Assembly (NCBI GenBank): GCA_023807065.1
Contig: JAJJLU010003601.1
Coordinates: forward strand, 1 to 47,054
Length of the DNA stretch: 47,054 nt
Direction of reading: 5' to 3'
DNA from: Isotricha intestinalis
Taxonomy: Eukaryota > Ciliophora > Litostomatea > Vestibuliferida > Isotrichidae
The position numbers were made by a program, and so were the translations under genes. Shown here piece after piece: positions 18,207 through 28,217 of the stretch. Position 1 is the stretch's first letter. Every line of letters starts with the position of its first letter. The notes beneath the pieces were generated by a model, which searched no databases, was not told where the DNA came from, and saw only the letters and a list, made by a program, of their open reading frames with translations.

Positions 18207-21200
18207 TTATAATTTTTTATCATTACTATTTATAATTTCGTTTAAAGTTCCGAATTTAATAATTTTTCCATTTTCCATTTTATAACATCTATCACATTTT
18301 TCAACTGCTTTTAATCTATGTGCAATAACAATAACAGTGAAATTTTCTTCTTCAATAATTTTATTTAACATTTCTTGAATTTGATTTTCATTTTTATTAT
18401 CAAGAGCAGAAGTAGCTTCATCCAATAATAATATTTTAGCTTGTTTTATAAGTGATCTTGCTATTGCAACTCTTTGTTTTTCTCCACCTGATAATCCAAT
18501 ATAATTTGTATTATTTAATAAATGTTCAATATTACATTTTTTTGAAATTATATTTATATTTTCTTCATTAGAATCTAAATTTCCATATTTAATATTATCT
18601 TTGATTGATAAATTAAAAAGATTTGGTTCTTGTTGAACTGAAGTTATTATTTTTCTTAAAGATATTAAATTATATTTTTTAATATTTATTCCATCAATTA
18701 ATATTTCTCCTTCATTTATATCATAAAATCTTTCTAATAATTGAGTAATTGTACTTTTTCCTGCTCCAGAATCTCCAATAAATCCTATTTTTTCCCCAGG
18801 TTGAATTGTAAACGAAATATTATTTAATATTATATTTGATTTATTTGAAGGATAAGAAAAAGAAACATTTTTAAATTCAATTTTACCTAAAAATTTATCT
18901 TTTTCTTGTGTTATTAATCCTATTTCAGTTGAATTTGGATCGATTTCACTTTTAATATTAACTTGGGAAAATAATCCTTTTAAAGCTTCTTTCATTGTTG
19001 AAATATTTTTAATATATTTAATTGCAATTCCAATAAAAAATGTTCCTGTCATCACTGAAGAATCACATTTAAGAAAATTTTCAAGTGTTAAAGAATTATT
19101 TAAATAAAATTTTCCAGCCATATAAAAAGTTAATGAATAATCAAAGAAAATTATACATAATGTTAATCCATAAAATAGTCCTCCTAAATTAGAATATTTC
19201 AAAGAATTTTTATTGTTAGATTTAATTACTTTTTCAAATTCTTTTTTACATTTTTCTTCAGCATTAAAGGAATAAATTGTTAGCATATTTGATAAATATT
19301 CACTAATTAAATCTCCATATGAATTATCCATTTTTTCTGCTTCTTCAGAAGAAGAAATTAAAGTATAGAATAAATTTGCCAAAATAATCAAAGGAATAAA
19401 AGCTAAATTGATTAAACTTAATCTCCAATCATAAATAAATCCTAAAATATTTGAACTTATAAAATTTCCAATACTTTGAATAATCATACTTATTAAAGCT
19501 AATATAATACCATTTATTGCAGCTGTTTTAATATTCATATTACTAACTAATTTTCCCGGAGTATTATCTTTTAAATCAAAATATCCCATATGCATTCTTA
19601 AATATTTATCAAATATTTTTTCTTTAAATTCAAAAACTAATTTTTCTCCTAAAGAATCAAAAGAATAATATCTAAAATATTCAATTAAAGTTCCAACAAA
19701 AATCATTATTAACATATATAATCCATATTTAATTCCATTTTTTTTAACTTCATCTAAATCATCTCCTGAAATATCGTTAATTCCTACACCCATTAAAAAT
19801 CCTACAAAAACTGTTACACAGCCACTTATAAATGACATTGAAATTCCTAACAATAATAAATATTTAAAATTCTTTAAAATTTGTAAAAACTCTTTTAAAG
19901 ATTTATTTTCTTCACTTCCTTCAACAGTAAAACTTTTTAAAGAAAAAAGTGAATTTTGTTTTGATAAATTAGAATAAAAAGATAATTTATTAGAAAGATT
20001 TAAAGATTGATAAGAAATTGAATTTTCATTTTTTGTTGAATTTAATTCTTCATTTTCTTTCTCTGAATTCATTTTACCTTGATTATACAAATTATAATAT
20101 TTTCCTTTTAATTTCATTAAATATTCATGATTACCTTGTTCAAATATTTTACCTCCTTTTCCTAAAAAAATAATATTATCTGCATTTTTAACAGTAGTTA
20201 ATCTATGAGCGATAATAATAATTGTAATTTTATTATGAAGTTGATTAATAGATTTTTGGATTTTTTTTTCACTTTTAATATCCAAAGCAGAAGTAGCTTC
20301 ATCTAAAATTAATAAATTTGGATTATTTAATATTGCTCTTGCAATGGCAATTCTTTGTTTTTGTCCTCCAGATAAATTTGACCCTTTAACTCCTATTTTA
20401 TGTTCAAATTTTTTAGGCTGTTTTTGAATAAAATTATATATACATGCTTTTTTTGTAGCTTCAATTAATAATTTCTCATCTTTTATTTCTCTTCCAAATA
20501 ATATATTATTTTTTATTGTATCATGAAATAAAACAGGTTCTTGTGAAACATATCCTATAAATTTTCTATAATTTTTATTTTTTATTTTTGAAATATTTAT
20601 TTTATCATCTAAAATAATTTCCCCTGATGATGTATGATATATTTTTTCAATTAAATTTACTATTGTACTTTTTCCACATCCTGATTCTCCTATAATTGCA
20701 GTTGTTTTTCCTGAAGGAATTACTAAATTAAAATTATTTAAAACTAATTCATTTGGTTTTGTAGGATATGAAAAATTAACATTTTTAAATTCAATTTTTC
20801 CTTGAAAATCATTAATTTCAATTTTTTCATTTTTTTTTCTTTTTTTGCTTTTATATTCAATGAATCTTTTTAATTCAAAAAAATTTTTTGAACTTGCACA
20901 AGAATCAGATAATTGTTTTAAATTTTGAGCGATTTCAGTAGACATTAAAGTAGCATTTGCAATTAAACATACAATACTATAAACATCTCCTGAATTAATT
21001 ATTTTTCCATTTATTTTCATTTGATTTTTCATTACAATTCCAGCAGAAATAAAAGAAATCATAAATAATATATAAACTAAAGATGTTAAAAATGCAGTTG
21101 CTAAAGAAGACTTTATTATTACTTTATGAGAATTATCTAATCCTTTTTTTAATATTTTATTAAATTTGTTTTTTTCATAATCAAAATTAGCAAATGAAGC

Positions 21201-22088
21201 AACAGTTTTAATTTTATATAAAATTTCTTCCATATAACCTCCAGTTTTTTCATTTATTTTTCTTTGGTTTTCTTTTCCATTTGTTACAATTTTAATTATA
21301 TAAAATTGTAATATTATTAAAAAAGGGAAAATTGAAGATAAAATTAAAGAATATTTCCAATTTATAATTAAAGATAAAACAATTGAAAAAACAACACAAG
21401 TAAATGCATTTAAAAAATTTCCAATTGTTCTTCCAATTCCCATTTCAATATTTTCTAATTCACAAACAATTAAATTACTTAATTCAGAAGAAGTTTTTTT
21501 TGTTTGATCAAACCATTTTTGATTCATTTCAATTAACATATTAAAATATTCAATTCTATATTTATTCCCAAGTCTTCTTGAAAATTCAGATAAAAAACAC
21601 ATCATTAAATATCCACTTATAAAAGAAGAAAAACCAATATAAACGTATTTTAAACATATGAGTTTAATTTTGAATTTTTTTTCTAAATTTTCTAAAGAAT
21701 TATCATTAAGGATATTTATTAATTTTCCTGTTAAAAAATCTAAAAATTGACTTGTAATTCCAGCACCAATTGCTCCAATAATTCCTAATGAAAATAAAAA
21801 GATTTCAAACTTTGAAGAAAGAGAAAATATTAATTTGATTATAGAAACCTTTTTTTGTAAATTTTGTGAAAATTGGAAATAGTATTTCTTTTTGTTTATT
21901 TTTTCTAATGATTTAGATGATTCGGGAGTAAAATCTAAATTTATTTCTTGATTTAAATTTTCATTTGTTTCTTGGATTGAATTTTCTGTTTTTGAGGTTA
22001 TTATTTTTTCTTTTTCTGATTCTCTCTTTTTGTTCTCATTTATCGGTAAGTGTACATCTATATTTTCGTTCAATTTTGTAGAAGTCAT
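18207..22088 (-). CDS. ABC subfamily B full transporter (P-glycoprotein/MDR type)
   Basis: The 1293-residue protein has the order TMD-NBD-TMD-NBD. The first six-helix membrane domain is at about residues 90-380, and NBD1 has Walker A GESGCGKST at 467, signature LSGGQKQRIAIARA and Walker B LLILDEATSALD. A charged linker is at about 655-725, and the second membrane domain at about 735-1035. NBD2 has Walker A GDSGAGKST at 1105, signature LSGGEKQRVAIARS and Walker B ILLLDEATSALD. Both sites keep the catalytic Glu and H-loop His (IIAHRLTTV, VIAHRLKAV), so both should hydrolyse ATP. Such transporters export hydrophobic compounds or peptides across the plasma or a vacuole membrane; the substrate is unknown. 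The 85-residue N-terminal extension is low-complexity. No intron is needed to explain the frame. Confidence 0.95.
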   Translation of the reverse strand: MTSTKLNENIDVHLPINENKKRESEKEKIITSKTENSIQETNENLNQEINLDFTPESSKSLEKINKKKYYFQFSQNLQKKVSIIKLIFSLSSKFEIFLFSLGIIGAIGAGITSQFLDFLTGKLINILNDNSLENLEKKFKIKLICLKYVYIGFSSFISGYLMMCFLSEFSRRLGNKYRIEYFNMLIEMNQKWFDQTKKTSSELSNLIVCELENIEMGIGRTIGNFLNAFTCVVFSIVLSLIINWKYSLILSSIFPFLIILQFYIIKIVTNGKENQRKINEKTGGYMEEILYKIKTVASFANFDYEKNKFNKILKKGLDNSHKVIIKSSLATAFLTSLVYILFMISFISAGIVMKNQMKINGKIINSGDVYSIVCLIANATLMSTEIAQNLKQLSDSCASSKNFFELKRFIEYKSKKRKKNEKIEINDFQGKIEFKNVNFSYPTKPNELVLNNFNLVIPSGKTTAIIGESGCGKSTIVNLIEKIYHTSSGEIILDDKINISKIKNKNYRKFIGYVSQEPVLFHDTIKNNILFGREIKDEKLLIEATKKACIYNFIQKQPKKFEHKIGVKGSNLSGGQKQRIAIARAILNNPNLLILDEATSALDIKSEKKIQKSINQLHNKITIIIIAHRLTTVKNADNIIFLGKGGKIFEQGNHEYLMKLKGKYYNLYNQGKMNSEKENEELNSTKNENSISYQSLNLSNKLSFYSNLSKQNSLFSLKSFTVEGSEENKSLKEFLQILKNFKYLLLLGISMSFISGCVTVFVGFLMGVGINDISGDDLDEVKKNGIKYGLYMLIMIFVGTLIEYFRYYSFDSLGEKLVFEFKEKIFDKYLRMHMGYFDLKDNTPGKLVSNMNIKTAAINGIILALISMIIQSIGNFISSNILGFIYDWRLSLINLAFIPLIILANLFYTLISSSEEAEKMDNSYGDLISEYLSNMLTIYSFNAEEKCKKEFEKVIKSNNKNSLKYSNLGGLFYGLTLCIIFFDYSLTFYMAGKFYLNNSLTLENFLKCDSSVMTGTFFIGIAIKYIKNISTMKEALKGLFSQVNIKSEIDPNSTEIGLITQEKDKFLGKIEFKNVSFSYPSNKSNIILNNISFTIQPGEKIGFIGDSGAGKSTITQLLERFYDINEGEILIDGINIKKYNLISLRKIITSVQQEPNLFNLSIKDNIKYGNLDSNEENINIISKKCNIEHLLNNTNYIGLSGGEKQRVAIARSLIKQAKILLLDEATSALDNKNENQIQEMLNKIIEEENFTVIVIAHRLKAVEKCDRCYKMENGKIIKFGTLNEIINSNDKKL

Positions 22089-22731
22089 TAGTTTACGTTT
22101 CTTAAAAAATGTAAAATTATAATTATTAATGATTATATATGTTTGACAATACTTTTTTTAATTTTTTTAACAATAAAAAATTAAATATCAATACTGCATA
22201 TAATTTTATAACTTTTTATAATTAAATTATTCATACAATAAAATATTATAATAATTTATAATAAAAAAACTTTAATAAATGAAAAATTAAAATACTCTTT
22301 ATTTTATTTCTAAAATCATTTTAATTATCTCATCTTTCCATATCAAATAAAACAAAAATTTTAATATAAAATTCATAAATATATAAATAAACGAACATCT
22401 TCTTTAAATTTATTTCTTTTTTTTAATTTTTTGTAAAATAATAATTGATTAATTAATTTTCTTTATTTTTTTTTTATCAATAAATAGAATATACAATAAA
22501 GAAAAAATGTTAAAGTAAGATAAAAATCTGATAAAATATATTTATAACAATTAAATCAATAAAAAATGGTATTTCTTAATAGAAAAAACAAAAAACAAAA
22601 TAAATTTTCTTAAATTCAAAAACAATGTGAAATAAAATCTTAATCATTTTTTATTTTATAATTTACAATTCGAAGATTTTCCTCCTATTTAAAATAAAAT
22701 AATAACTTAATCAAAAAATATAACAGATATA

Positions 22732-23190
22732 ATGGATAAACAAAAATATGAAAAAACTATATCGTATCCGATAATAAATTATTTTATAAAAAAAATGCAA
22801 GGCATATCAAAACAAATCAACAATTTTTGGTTTAATTATAGTATCAAAAAGAGAATTGTTGAAAAATTTAAAAGATTATAATTTATAAAAGTAAAAAAAT
22901 CTATTAAGGAATTGATTATAATTTATTTTATCTTTGAATTGATATTTTATTGGAAATGAGATTTGAAAATAATTATTTAAATATTTATAACTATGATTGA
23001 TAATTATAATAAATACCATAATCCCCTTGGCTATTCTGATTTTGTTTTAAAAAAAATAAATTATCAAATGATTTTAATAAAATTAAATTTAAAATTAATA
23101 TTGATTTTAATATTAAATTTGATATTATATTTATTAGTTAACAGTGAATATTTAATTATGATTTTAATTTTAGATTTTAATAATTATTGA
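22732..23190 (+). pseudogene. Possible relict gene with three internal stops
   Basis: A single frame from ATG 22732 to TGA 23188-23190 (153 codons) is broken only by TAA 22879-22881, TGA 22957-22959 and TAA 22978-22980, where about fifteen stops would be expected by chance. The parts read MDKQKYEKTISYPIINYFIK and, after the last break, MIDNYNKYHNPLGYSDFVLK followed by a very Leu/Ile-rich end. I recognise no family. It may be a decayed gene or, less likely, a gene in which these codons are read through. Confidence 0.4.
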
Positions 23191-23386
23191 ATATTTAATT
23201 CCATATCTTCTTCAATTAATTCTATTTCTTTGTAATTATCATCTAAATCATTATAAATAATAGGTATTTCATTTTGCTTTTTTTTCCATGTGATAAATAA
23301 TCACTGTTCTCGATTATTATCATAAATAATTCATGTTAACTCTTTTTTATGATTTTGCTTTATTTTATTTATATATCTTAATTATA
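23184..23386 (-). pseudogene. Possible relict coding tract with TGA at Trp-like positions
   Basis: The minus frame between an upstream TAA and the TAA at 23184-23186 is broken only by TGA at 23331-23333 and 23301-23303. The last part reads LFITWKKKQNEIPIIYNDLD and continues acidic to MELNIQ. The strand is purine-rich, like real coding strands here. A TGG to TGA change would explain both breaks. No homology is recognised. Confidence 0.35.
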
Positions 23387-23846
23387 TTTTATAGGAGATC
23401 CTGGCTATCCGGATTTAGTCAAAAATTTAAAAAAAAATGAAAATGCATTGTCCGAATAACATAAGGATTAAGGTCTAAAATGATTATTTTAATTGAAACA
23501 AAAGGGGAATAAGAAAATAACAACCAAGAAAAAATAGTAAAAAAGTTTAGATATTTTGTATCTTAGTATTTTTAAAAATAAAATATTATATTCACAAAAA
23601 TTAATATTATGATTTTTATTATATTTCAAATATTCTATTTCATGAAACAAAACAAAAAAATAAGTTGATTGAAGGTGGAAATGAATAAATTAATTTATAA
23701 TTTTTGTAAGAAGAGGATTATATTTTAATAATATTGATTTAACTATAAAATATTACATTTCAAAAGCAAAAGAAAATATTTTTATAAAATTAAAATATAA
23801 AAAAATATAAAAATAAACAAAATTTTAAATAAACATAATAATAAAT

Positions 23847-24494
23847 TTAACAAAAACTTCTTTTAACAATCCATCTTTCTTTATGTTCATCTCTAAATTT
23901 ATGATTTAAAGGGAATTCTCCTGGTGTTCTTGAAACATAATTTTGAATATCATTTCTTATTTTTATTGAAGTTGCTTTTCCTACAAATTGATTAAATCCT
24001 TTTTTATTTAACCATAATGCTTTATTTTTTTTTTCATCCAAAATTCTCATTTGAAACTCATCAATATAAGGTCCTTGTGGTAAAAACATAGAATTTTGAT
24101 TATAATTATATTTATTTAAACTTGTTATTGATTCATCTTTATATCTATTATTAAGTATTAAAGGCAATGAAGATGATTTTTCTAATTTTATTTTTTTATT
24201 CTTTGATTTTAATTTTTTTAATGCTGATTTTTCATCAATTACACCTAAACTTAAATTTGATTTCATTTTTTCAAAAGAAGAATTTGTTAATTGTTCTAAT
24301 TTTAATTTCTTTATTATTTTATATCCTATATCTGTATCTTGAAAAGTTATTTTTATTGATGATTCTTTTTTTAATTCGTATGTATAATTTTTGTCTAGTT
24401 TATTTTTTTGTAAATAATTATCAATTACTTTAAATAATTTTTCTTTAGAAGGAAAATTTTTAATATTAATATTTGCAATAAATTTAGGTTCCAT
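23847..24494 (-). CDS. Unknown basic protein, 215 aa
   Basis: I do not recognise this protein. The N-terminal 70 residues (FIANINIKNFPSKEKLFKVI ... IKITFQDTDIGYKIIKKL) have the strand-helix-strand-strand-helix pattern of a small ferredoxin-like or RRM-like fold, but no RNP motifs. The middle is Lys/Ser-rich. The C-terminal 80 residues are more conserved in appearance, with SMFLPQGPYIDEFQMRIL, KALWLNKKGFNQFVGK and a terminal RTPGEFPLNHKFRDEHKERW. This recalls short motif-bearing proteins of ciliary structures, though that is only a style resemblance. Its start codon is 44 bases from that of the next gene on the other strand, so the two are probably co-regulated. Confidence 0.75.
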   Translation of the reverse strand: MEPKFIANINIKNFPSKEKLFKVIDNYLQKNKLDKNYTYELKKESSIKITFQDTDIGYKIIKKLKLEQLTNSSFEKMKSNLSLGVIDEKSALKKLKSKNKKIKLEKSSSLPLILNNRYKDESITSLNKYNYNQNSMFLPQGPYIDEFQMRILDEKKNKALWLNKKGFNQFVGKATSIKIRNDIQNYVSRTPGEFPLNHKFRDEHKERWIVKRSFC

Positions 24495-24538
24495 ATTGAT
24501 TTTTTAATTTTAAAATTTTATTTAGTTTATTCAAAATA
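24495..24538. promoter_or_regulatory. 44-bp bidirectional upstream region
   Basis: Only 44 A/T bases separate the start codons of two divergent genes. Both leaders and any core promoters must fit here or reach into the neighbouring coding sequence. This is the most compact divergent spacer in the window. Confidence 0.45.
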
Positions 24539-25375
24539 ATGAAAGGTAAAAAAATCTTTCCAAATAAAACTGCAAGTGATATATTCTTCTTAGATAATAT
24601 ATCTTCATACCAAAAATTAACAACACCTCCAAAAATGAATTTAAAAAAAAATAGAGAAACTTCAATATTATTAAAAAGAAAAATGCAAGCTACAAATTAT
24701 CACAGAAGAAACCGTTCAGTTGATAATTCAGAACAATTATTTAAAGAAAAAATAATAAAAAAATTAGATAATAGTAATATATCAAAATTTAGAAAAAACA
24801 AAGATAATATTTCATTTATGTTTAATGAAAAATATTATAATAAATTTGTGAATAAGCCTTCAGGAAAAATAAATACAAATATTAAATTAAATACAAAATC
24901 AAATAATCAAATAACTTATGAAATAGTAAAAACTAAAAAAGATAATAAAATTATAGATACTCAAGATATAAAAAATAAATTTTCCAGAAATGGAATAAAT
25001 ATATTTAAAATATATAATTGTACTTCAGGTTTAACTTCAATTGATAATGATAAAATTTCTTTTAATATTAATGAAAATGATATTAAAAATGGAAAATTTA
25101 TTCAATTAAAAAATAATTTAAAAAGAAATGGTTTAGAAATGAAAAAAAAAAAAACTAAATATGATAAAAGTAATAGTCAAGATATTTTTTGTGCAAAAGA
25201 TAAATGGGATAATAAAAATTTTGGAGGAAGAGATAAAAGATTATCTGCTGAACATGCAAAACAATATATTGAAAAAATTAGTAAAGGAGTTAATAAAATT
25301 AATTCTTTTACAAAGAATATAAATTTAGATTTAAAATATAAAAATAATATTGAGAAAAAAGTTAAAAAAAATTAA
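24539..25375 (+). CDS. Unknown Lys/Asn-rich basic protein, 278 aa
   Basis: I do not recognise this protein. It begins MKGKKIFPNKTASDIFFLDN and is basic throughout, with little hydrophobic patterning in the first 130 residues. A more ordered part follows at about 140-190 (FSRNGINIFKIYNCTSGLTS, SFNINENDIKNGKF). Near the C-terminus is a polar block, GGRDKRLSAEHAKQYIEKIS. There are no membrane segments or enzyme motifs. It is divergent from, and very close to, the 215-residue protein gene, which argues for a shared promoter and perhaps a shared structure or complex. The ATG is the first in frame, preceded by ATTCAAAATA. Confidence 0.75.
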   Translation: MKGKKIFPNKTASDIFFLDNISSYQKLTTPPKMNLKKNRETSILLKRKMQATNYHRRNRSVDNSEQLFKEKIIKKLDNSNISKFRKNKDNISFMFNEKYYNKFVNKPSGKINTNIKLNTKSNNQITYEIVKTKKDNKIIDTQDIKNKFSRNGINIFKIYNCTSGLTSIDNDKISFNINENDIKNGKFIQLKNNLKRNGLEMKKKKTKYDKSNSQDIFCAKDKWDNKNFGGRDKRLSAEHAKQYIEKISKGVNKINSFTKNINLDLKYKNNIEKKVKKN

Positions 25376-25610
25376 ATTGGTATTTATAATTTTAATGTTT
25401 CAATACGCTTTTATATATATAATGTATTGTAATATTTTTAAACAAGAATTAATTCTAAAAAGAATGACAGAATAAAATTATTGTTTAAAATTTAAAAAAT
25501 TAATTCATTGATTTATTACTTCAATTAACCTCATTTAAAGAATTTTAGGTTATAAATTCATTTTGAATATAATAAAATATCAATTAATTCCTTATTTAAT
25601 TGATATGAAA

Positions 25611-27182
25611 TTAAATATTATTCATTTCATATAATAATGAATAAAATTTATTTTCATCACTTATTTCATTTAAACTTAAACAAAAATCATTTCCAATTTT
25701 TTTATATCTTTCAATTGAAAAAGGAAAATATTTTTTTGAATTAATAGGAAAAGTATAAGAAGTCATGGAAGTCTCAAGACAATAAGATAAATCAATATTA
25801 AATTCATTTTTTAAAATTGCTCTTCCAGTTTTAATTTTACTTTGATTTATTTTATTTATACAATTATTAATATCAAAATTATTATTATTTTTTTGATATA
25901 TTTTCATGAAAATTTTTTCATAATTTTGTATATTTTCTTTTTGACAACCATATAAAAAGAAATTAGGTTTACTTGAGTGTCCATGAAAATCACAATAAAA
26001 ATAAATATCTCTATTATATAAAGTAGATTTAATTAATTTTTTAATATTTAAAACACAATTCGAAAATTTATTATCAGGATCAATCCACATTCTATTTAAA
26101 TCTCTTCCTTTTAAATTACATCTATAATTTCCATATATAACACCATCAATATTAATCATAGGTATTATTTTAAAAATGAATTTATTTCTTAAATTAATAC
26201 TAATTAAGTTTTTTGGATTTATTAAAAAATTAATTACTCCTTGAATAACATATGAAGATGCAGTTTCTCCAGGATGAATTCTAGAAGTTAATAATATACA
26301 TTTTCTATTTGATATTTCATTGTTATCTGAAAGAAAATTTGTTATTATAATATATGGAATTTTATTTTCATTACATGATAAACCAATTGAACCAAATTTT
26401 ATATAATTTTTATATATTTCTGAATTTAAAGTATTTAAATATAATCTTAATTGAGTGAAAGTATATGGATAACAATATGCAAAATAATATTTTGTGTCAT
26501 TTTGATATTTAAAAGAAAATGTTAAAGTAAAATATGATTGATATTCATTTTTTAATTTTTCATTTTTAATTCCATTATTATAACAAAAAACATTAAAAGT
26601 ATTTCTTGACCATTTATCAATTGAACAATCATATATTAAAATAGGACATTGTGAATTGAATTGAGATTTATCTTTTTCAAGATTTATTAAATTGAATTTT
26701 AATATTTTTTCATTTTCTTCTAAGCAAGAATTTTTAATAATAACAGAGAAAAAAAACCATTGATAAGTTTTTATTCCACCATATTCAGGTCTAATTAATA
26801 AATCATATTCATTTAATTTTTCTAATTCTATTACCATTCTTAAATTTCCATTTTCAAAATCTGAATCAAATAATATTATATCACTATTTATAAAAGTATT
26901 TTCTCTTTGTGGTTTATGAGGTAATGGCTTTTCTAAAATTATTATTTTAAGTAAATCATTATAAGAATTTATATATTCATAATTTTCATTAAATGTTTTA
27001 TCGTGATATACAATCTTTAATTTATTTGTATTTTCATTATTTATGTTTTGATATTTCAAAATATTTTTCTTGTTATTTTTAATTGCATCTGTACATAACA
27101 TTGTATTTTTATTCCTTGTAAATGGGATTTCATCTGATGTATTTAACACTAATTTTTTGTATTCATTAAATTTTACTTGCAT
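25611..27182 (-). CDS. Cytosolic carboxypeptidase (CCP/AGBL, M14 family), probable tubulin deglutamylase
   Basis: The 523-residue protein has the CCP-specific N-terminal beta domain (about 95-250) with LLIRPEYGGIKTYQWFFF and YYFAYCYPYTFTQL. The M14 zinc carboxypeptidase domain follows. Zinc ligands are visible as His303 and Glu306 in RIHPGETASS and His400 in DFHGHSSKPN, and the catalytic Glu is Glu470 in YCLETSMTSY. Substrate-site residues sit in RCNLKGRDLNRMW. All are intact, so the enzyme should be active. The family removes glutamates from tubulin tails and other acidic C-termini and is typical of organisms with cilia or flagella. The gene converges on its upstream neighbour across a 235-base spacer. 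The conserved N-domain is fully inside the frame, so no extra exon is needed. Confidence 0.92.
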   Translation of the reverse strand: MQVKFNEYKKLVLNTSDEIPFTRNKNTMLCTDAIKNNKKNILKYQNINNENTNKLKIVYHDKTFNENYEYINSYNDLLKIIILEKPLPHKPQRENTFINSDIILFDSDFENGNLRMVIELEKLNEYDLLIRPEYGGIKTYQWFFFSVIIKNSCLEENEKILKFNLINLEKDKSQFNSQCPILIYDCSIDKWSRNTFNVFCYNNGIKNEKLKNEYQSYFTLTFSFKYQNDTKYYFAYCYPYTFTQLRLYLNTLNSEIYKNYIKFGSIGLSCNENKIPYIIITNFLSDNNEISNRKCILLTSRIHPGETASSYVIQGVINFLINPKNLISINLRNKFIFKIIPMINIDGVIYGNYRCNLKGRDLNRMWIDPDNKFSNCVLNIKKLIKSTLYNRDIYFYCDFHGHSSKPNFFLYGCQKENIQNYEKIFMKIYQKNNNNFDINNCINKINQSKIKTGRAILKNEFNIDLSYCLETSMTSYTFPINSKKYFPFSIERYKKIGNDFCLSLNEISDENKFYSLLYEMNNI

Positions 27183-28217
27183 AAATTTAAACTTTTATTT
27201 TAAATTCATTTTATTTAATTTTTAATTATTATTTAATAATTATATTTAAATAATGTATTTTTTATATATTAAAATAATTTATTTAATAATACCTAGATAT
27301 GATGTTTTCAATATATTTTTTTATTCTTTATTTAATTTAAATATAAATTAGAATTTAATTGTAAAATTTAAACTTTAATTTTCTTATTTTGATAAAATAA
27401 TTTATTTTATTGTTTAAATCATTCAAATTTGGAAAATATTATTTTTTCTCTTAACTGTTTTTTTTCTAATAATTTTATATAAATCGTAAAGTGACATTTT
27501 TTTTAAAAATCATTCCTAATTTCTATTTTTAAATATCATTTTATTATTTTTTAACTGTTTTAATAAAATAATTTGTCTATGAAAATTTATTGTTATATTT
27601 CATTATATTTTTTTTTTATTTTTCCATTTTTCATTATTAACTGAGCTTTATAATTTGTATTCTATTTCTAACTTCTTTTTCTTTTATCACTAAATTTTAG
27701 AAATCAATTTATATAATATATATAATTGATTTATAATGGAAAATAACCTTTAATTACTTTTTTCTCTATCTTTCAAATAATTGATTTTGTTTGCAAAATA
27801 TTAAAAATCTAATTTCAATTAAAAAAAAATCAATATAATAGGGGATAGTATTGAATTTGTTGATTATGAAAAAATTAATAAACACAGATATTGAGTTTAT
27901 TTTTCAGAATTAATACTTTTTCTTATGAGAAATATTTCTATAGGAATATAAAATTTATTTCTTTTAATTAACCGCCTATTAAATTATTTTCTTATCTTTT
28001 ATATTCCAAAATTAATGTTCTTATCTTTTTGAATATAAAAATTGAGACATCCTTTTAAAACTATATTATATAAATCTTATTGATTATAAATTAATTACAA
28101 AAAAATAAAAATTCAATTAAAACCAATTTAAAAGAATTTAAAAGAATAAAATAAAAAATAAAATAAAATTATATTAAATAAGTTACATATTTTTCTCAAA
28201 TAATAACAAAAAAAATA
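27183..28217. other. A/T-rich divergent spacer of about 1 kb
   Basis: This is the upstream region of both the carboxypeptidase gene (-) and the coiled-coil protein gene (+). It is very A/T-rich. Between about 27830 and 28060 both strands have moderately open frames with one or two stops, so neither can be preferred. No RNA gene or repeat array was seen. Confidence 0.5.

Larger units (their letters stand above)
22089..23846. other. Gene-poor stretch with several decayed-looking reading frames
   Basis: This stretch has no intact gene over 1.76 kb. It contains a plus-strand frame with three internal stops (22732-23190), a minus-strand frame with two internal TGA codons (23184-23386) and a short G+C-richer patch at 23395-23420. 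Together they suggest remains of genes or of a mobile element. No terminal inverted repeats, target duplications or recognisable transposase signature could be established by eye. Confidence 0.4.

Noticed and set aside
23291..23305. Small perfect hairpin GTGAT-AAATA-ATCAC
   Set aside because: The stem is five base pairs, overlaps a candidate coding tract, and has no T-run or partner that would make it a terminator or operator.
27703..27730. 28-bp near-palindrome (ATCAATT ... AATTGAT)
   Set aside because: The core is a TATA run; inverted matches of this size are expected by chance at this composition.
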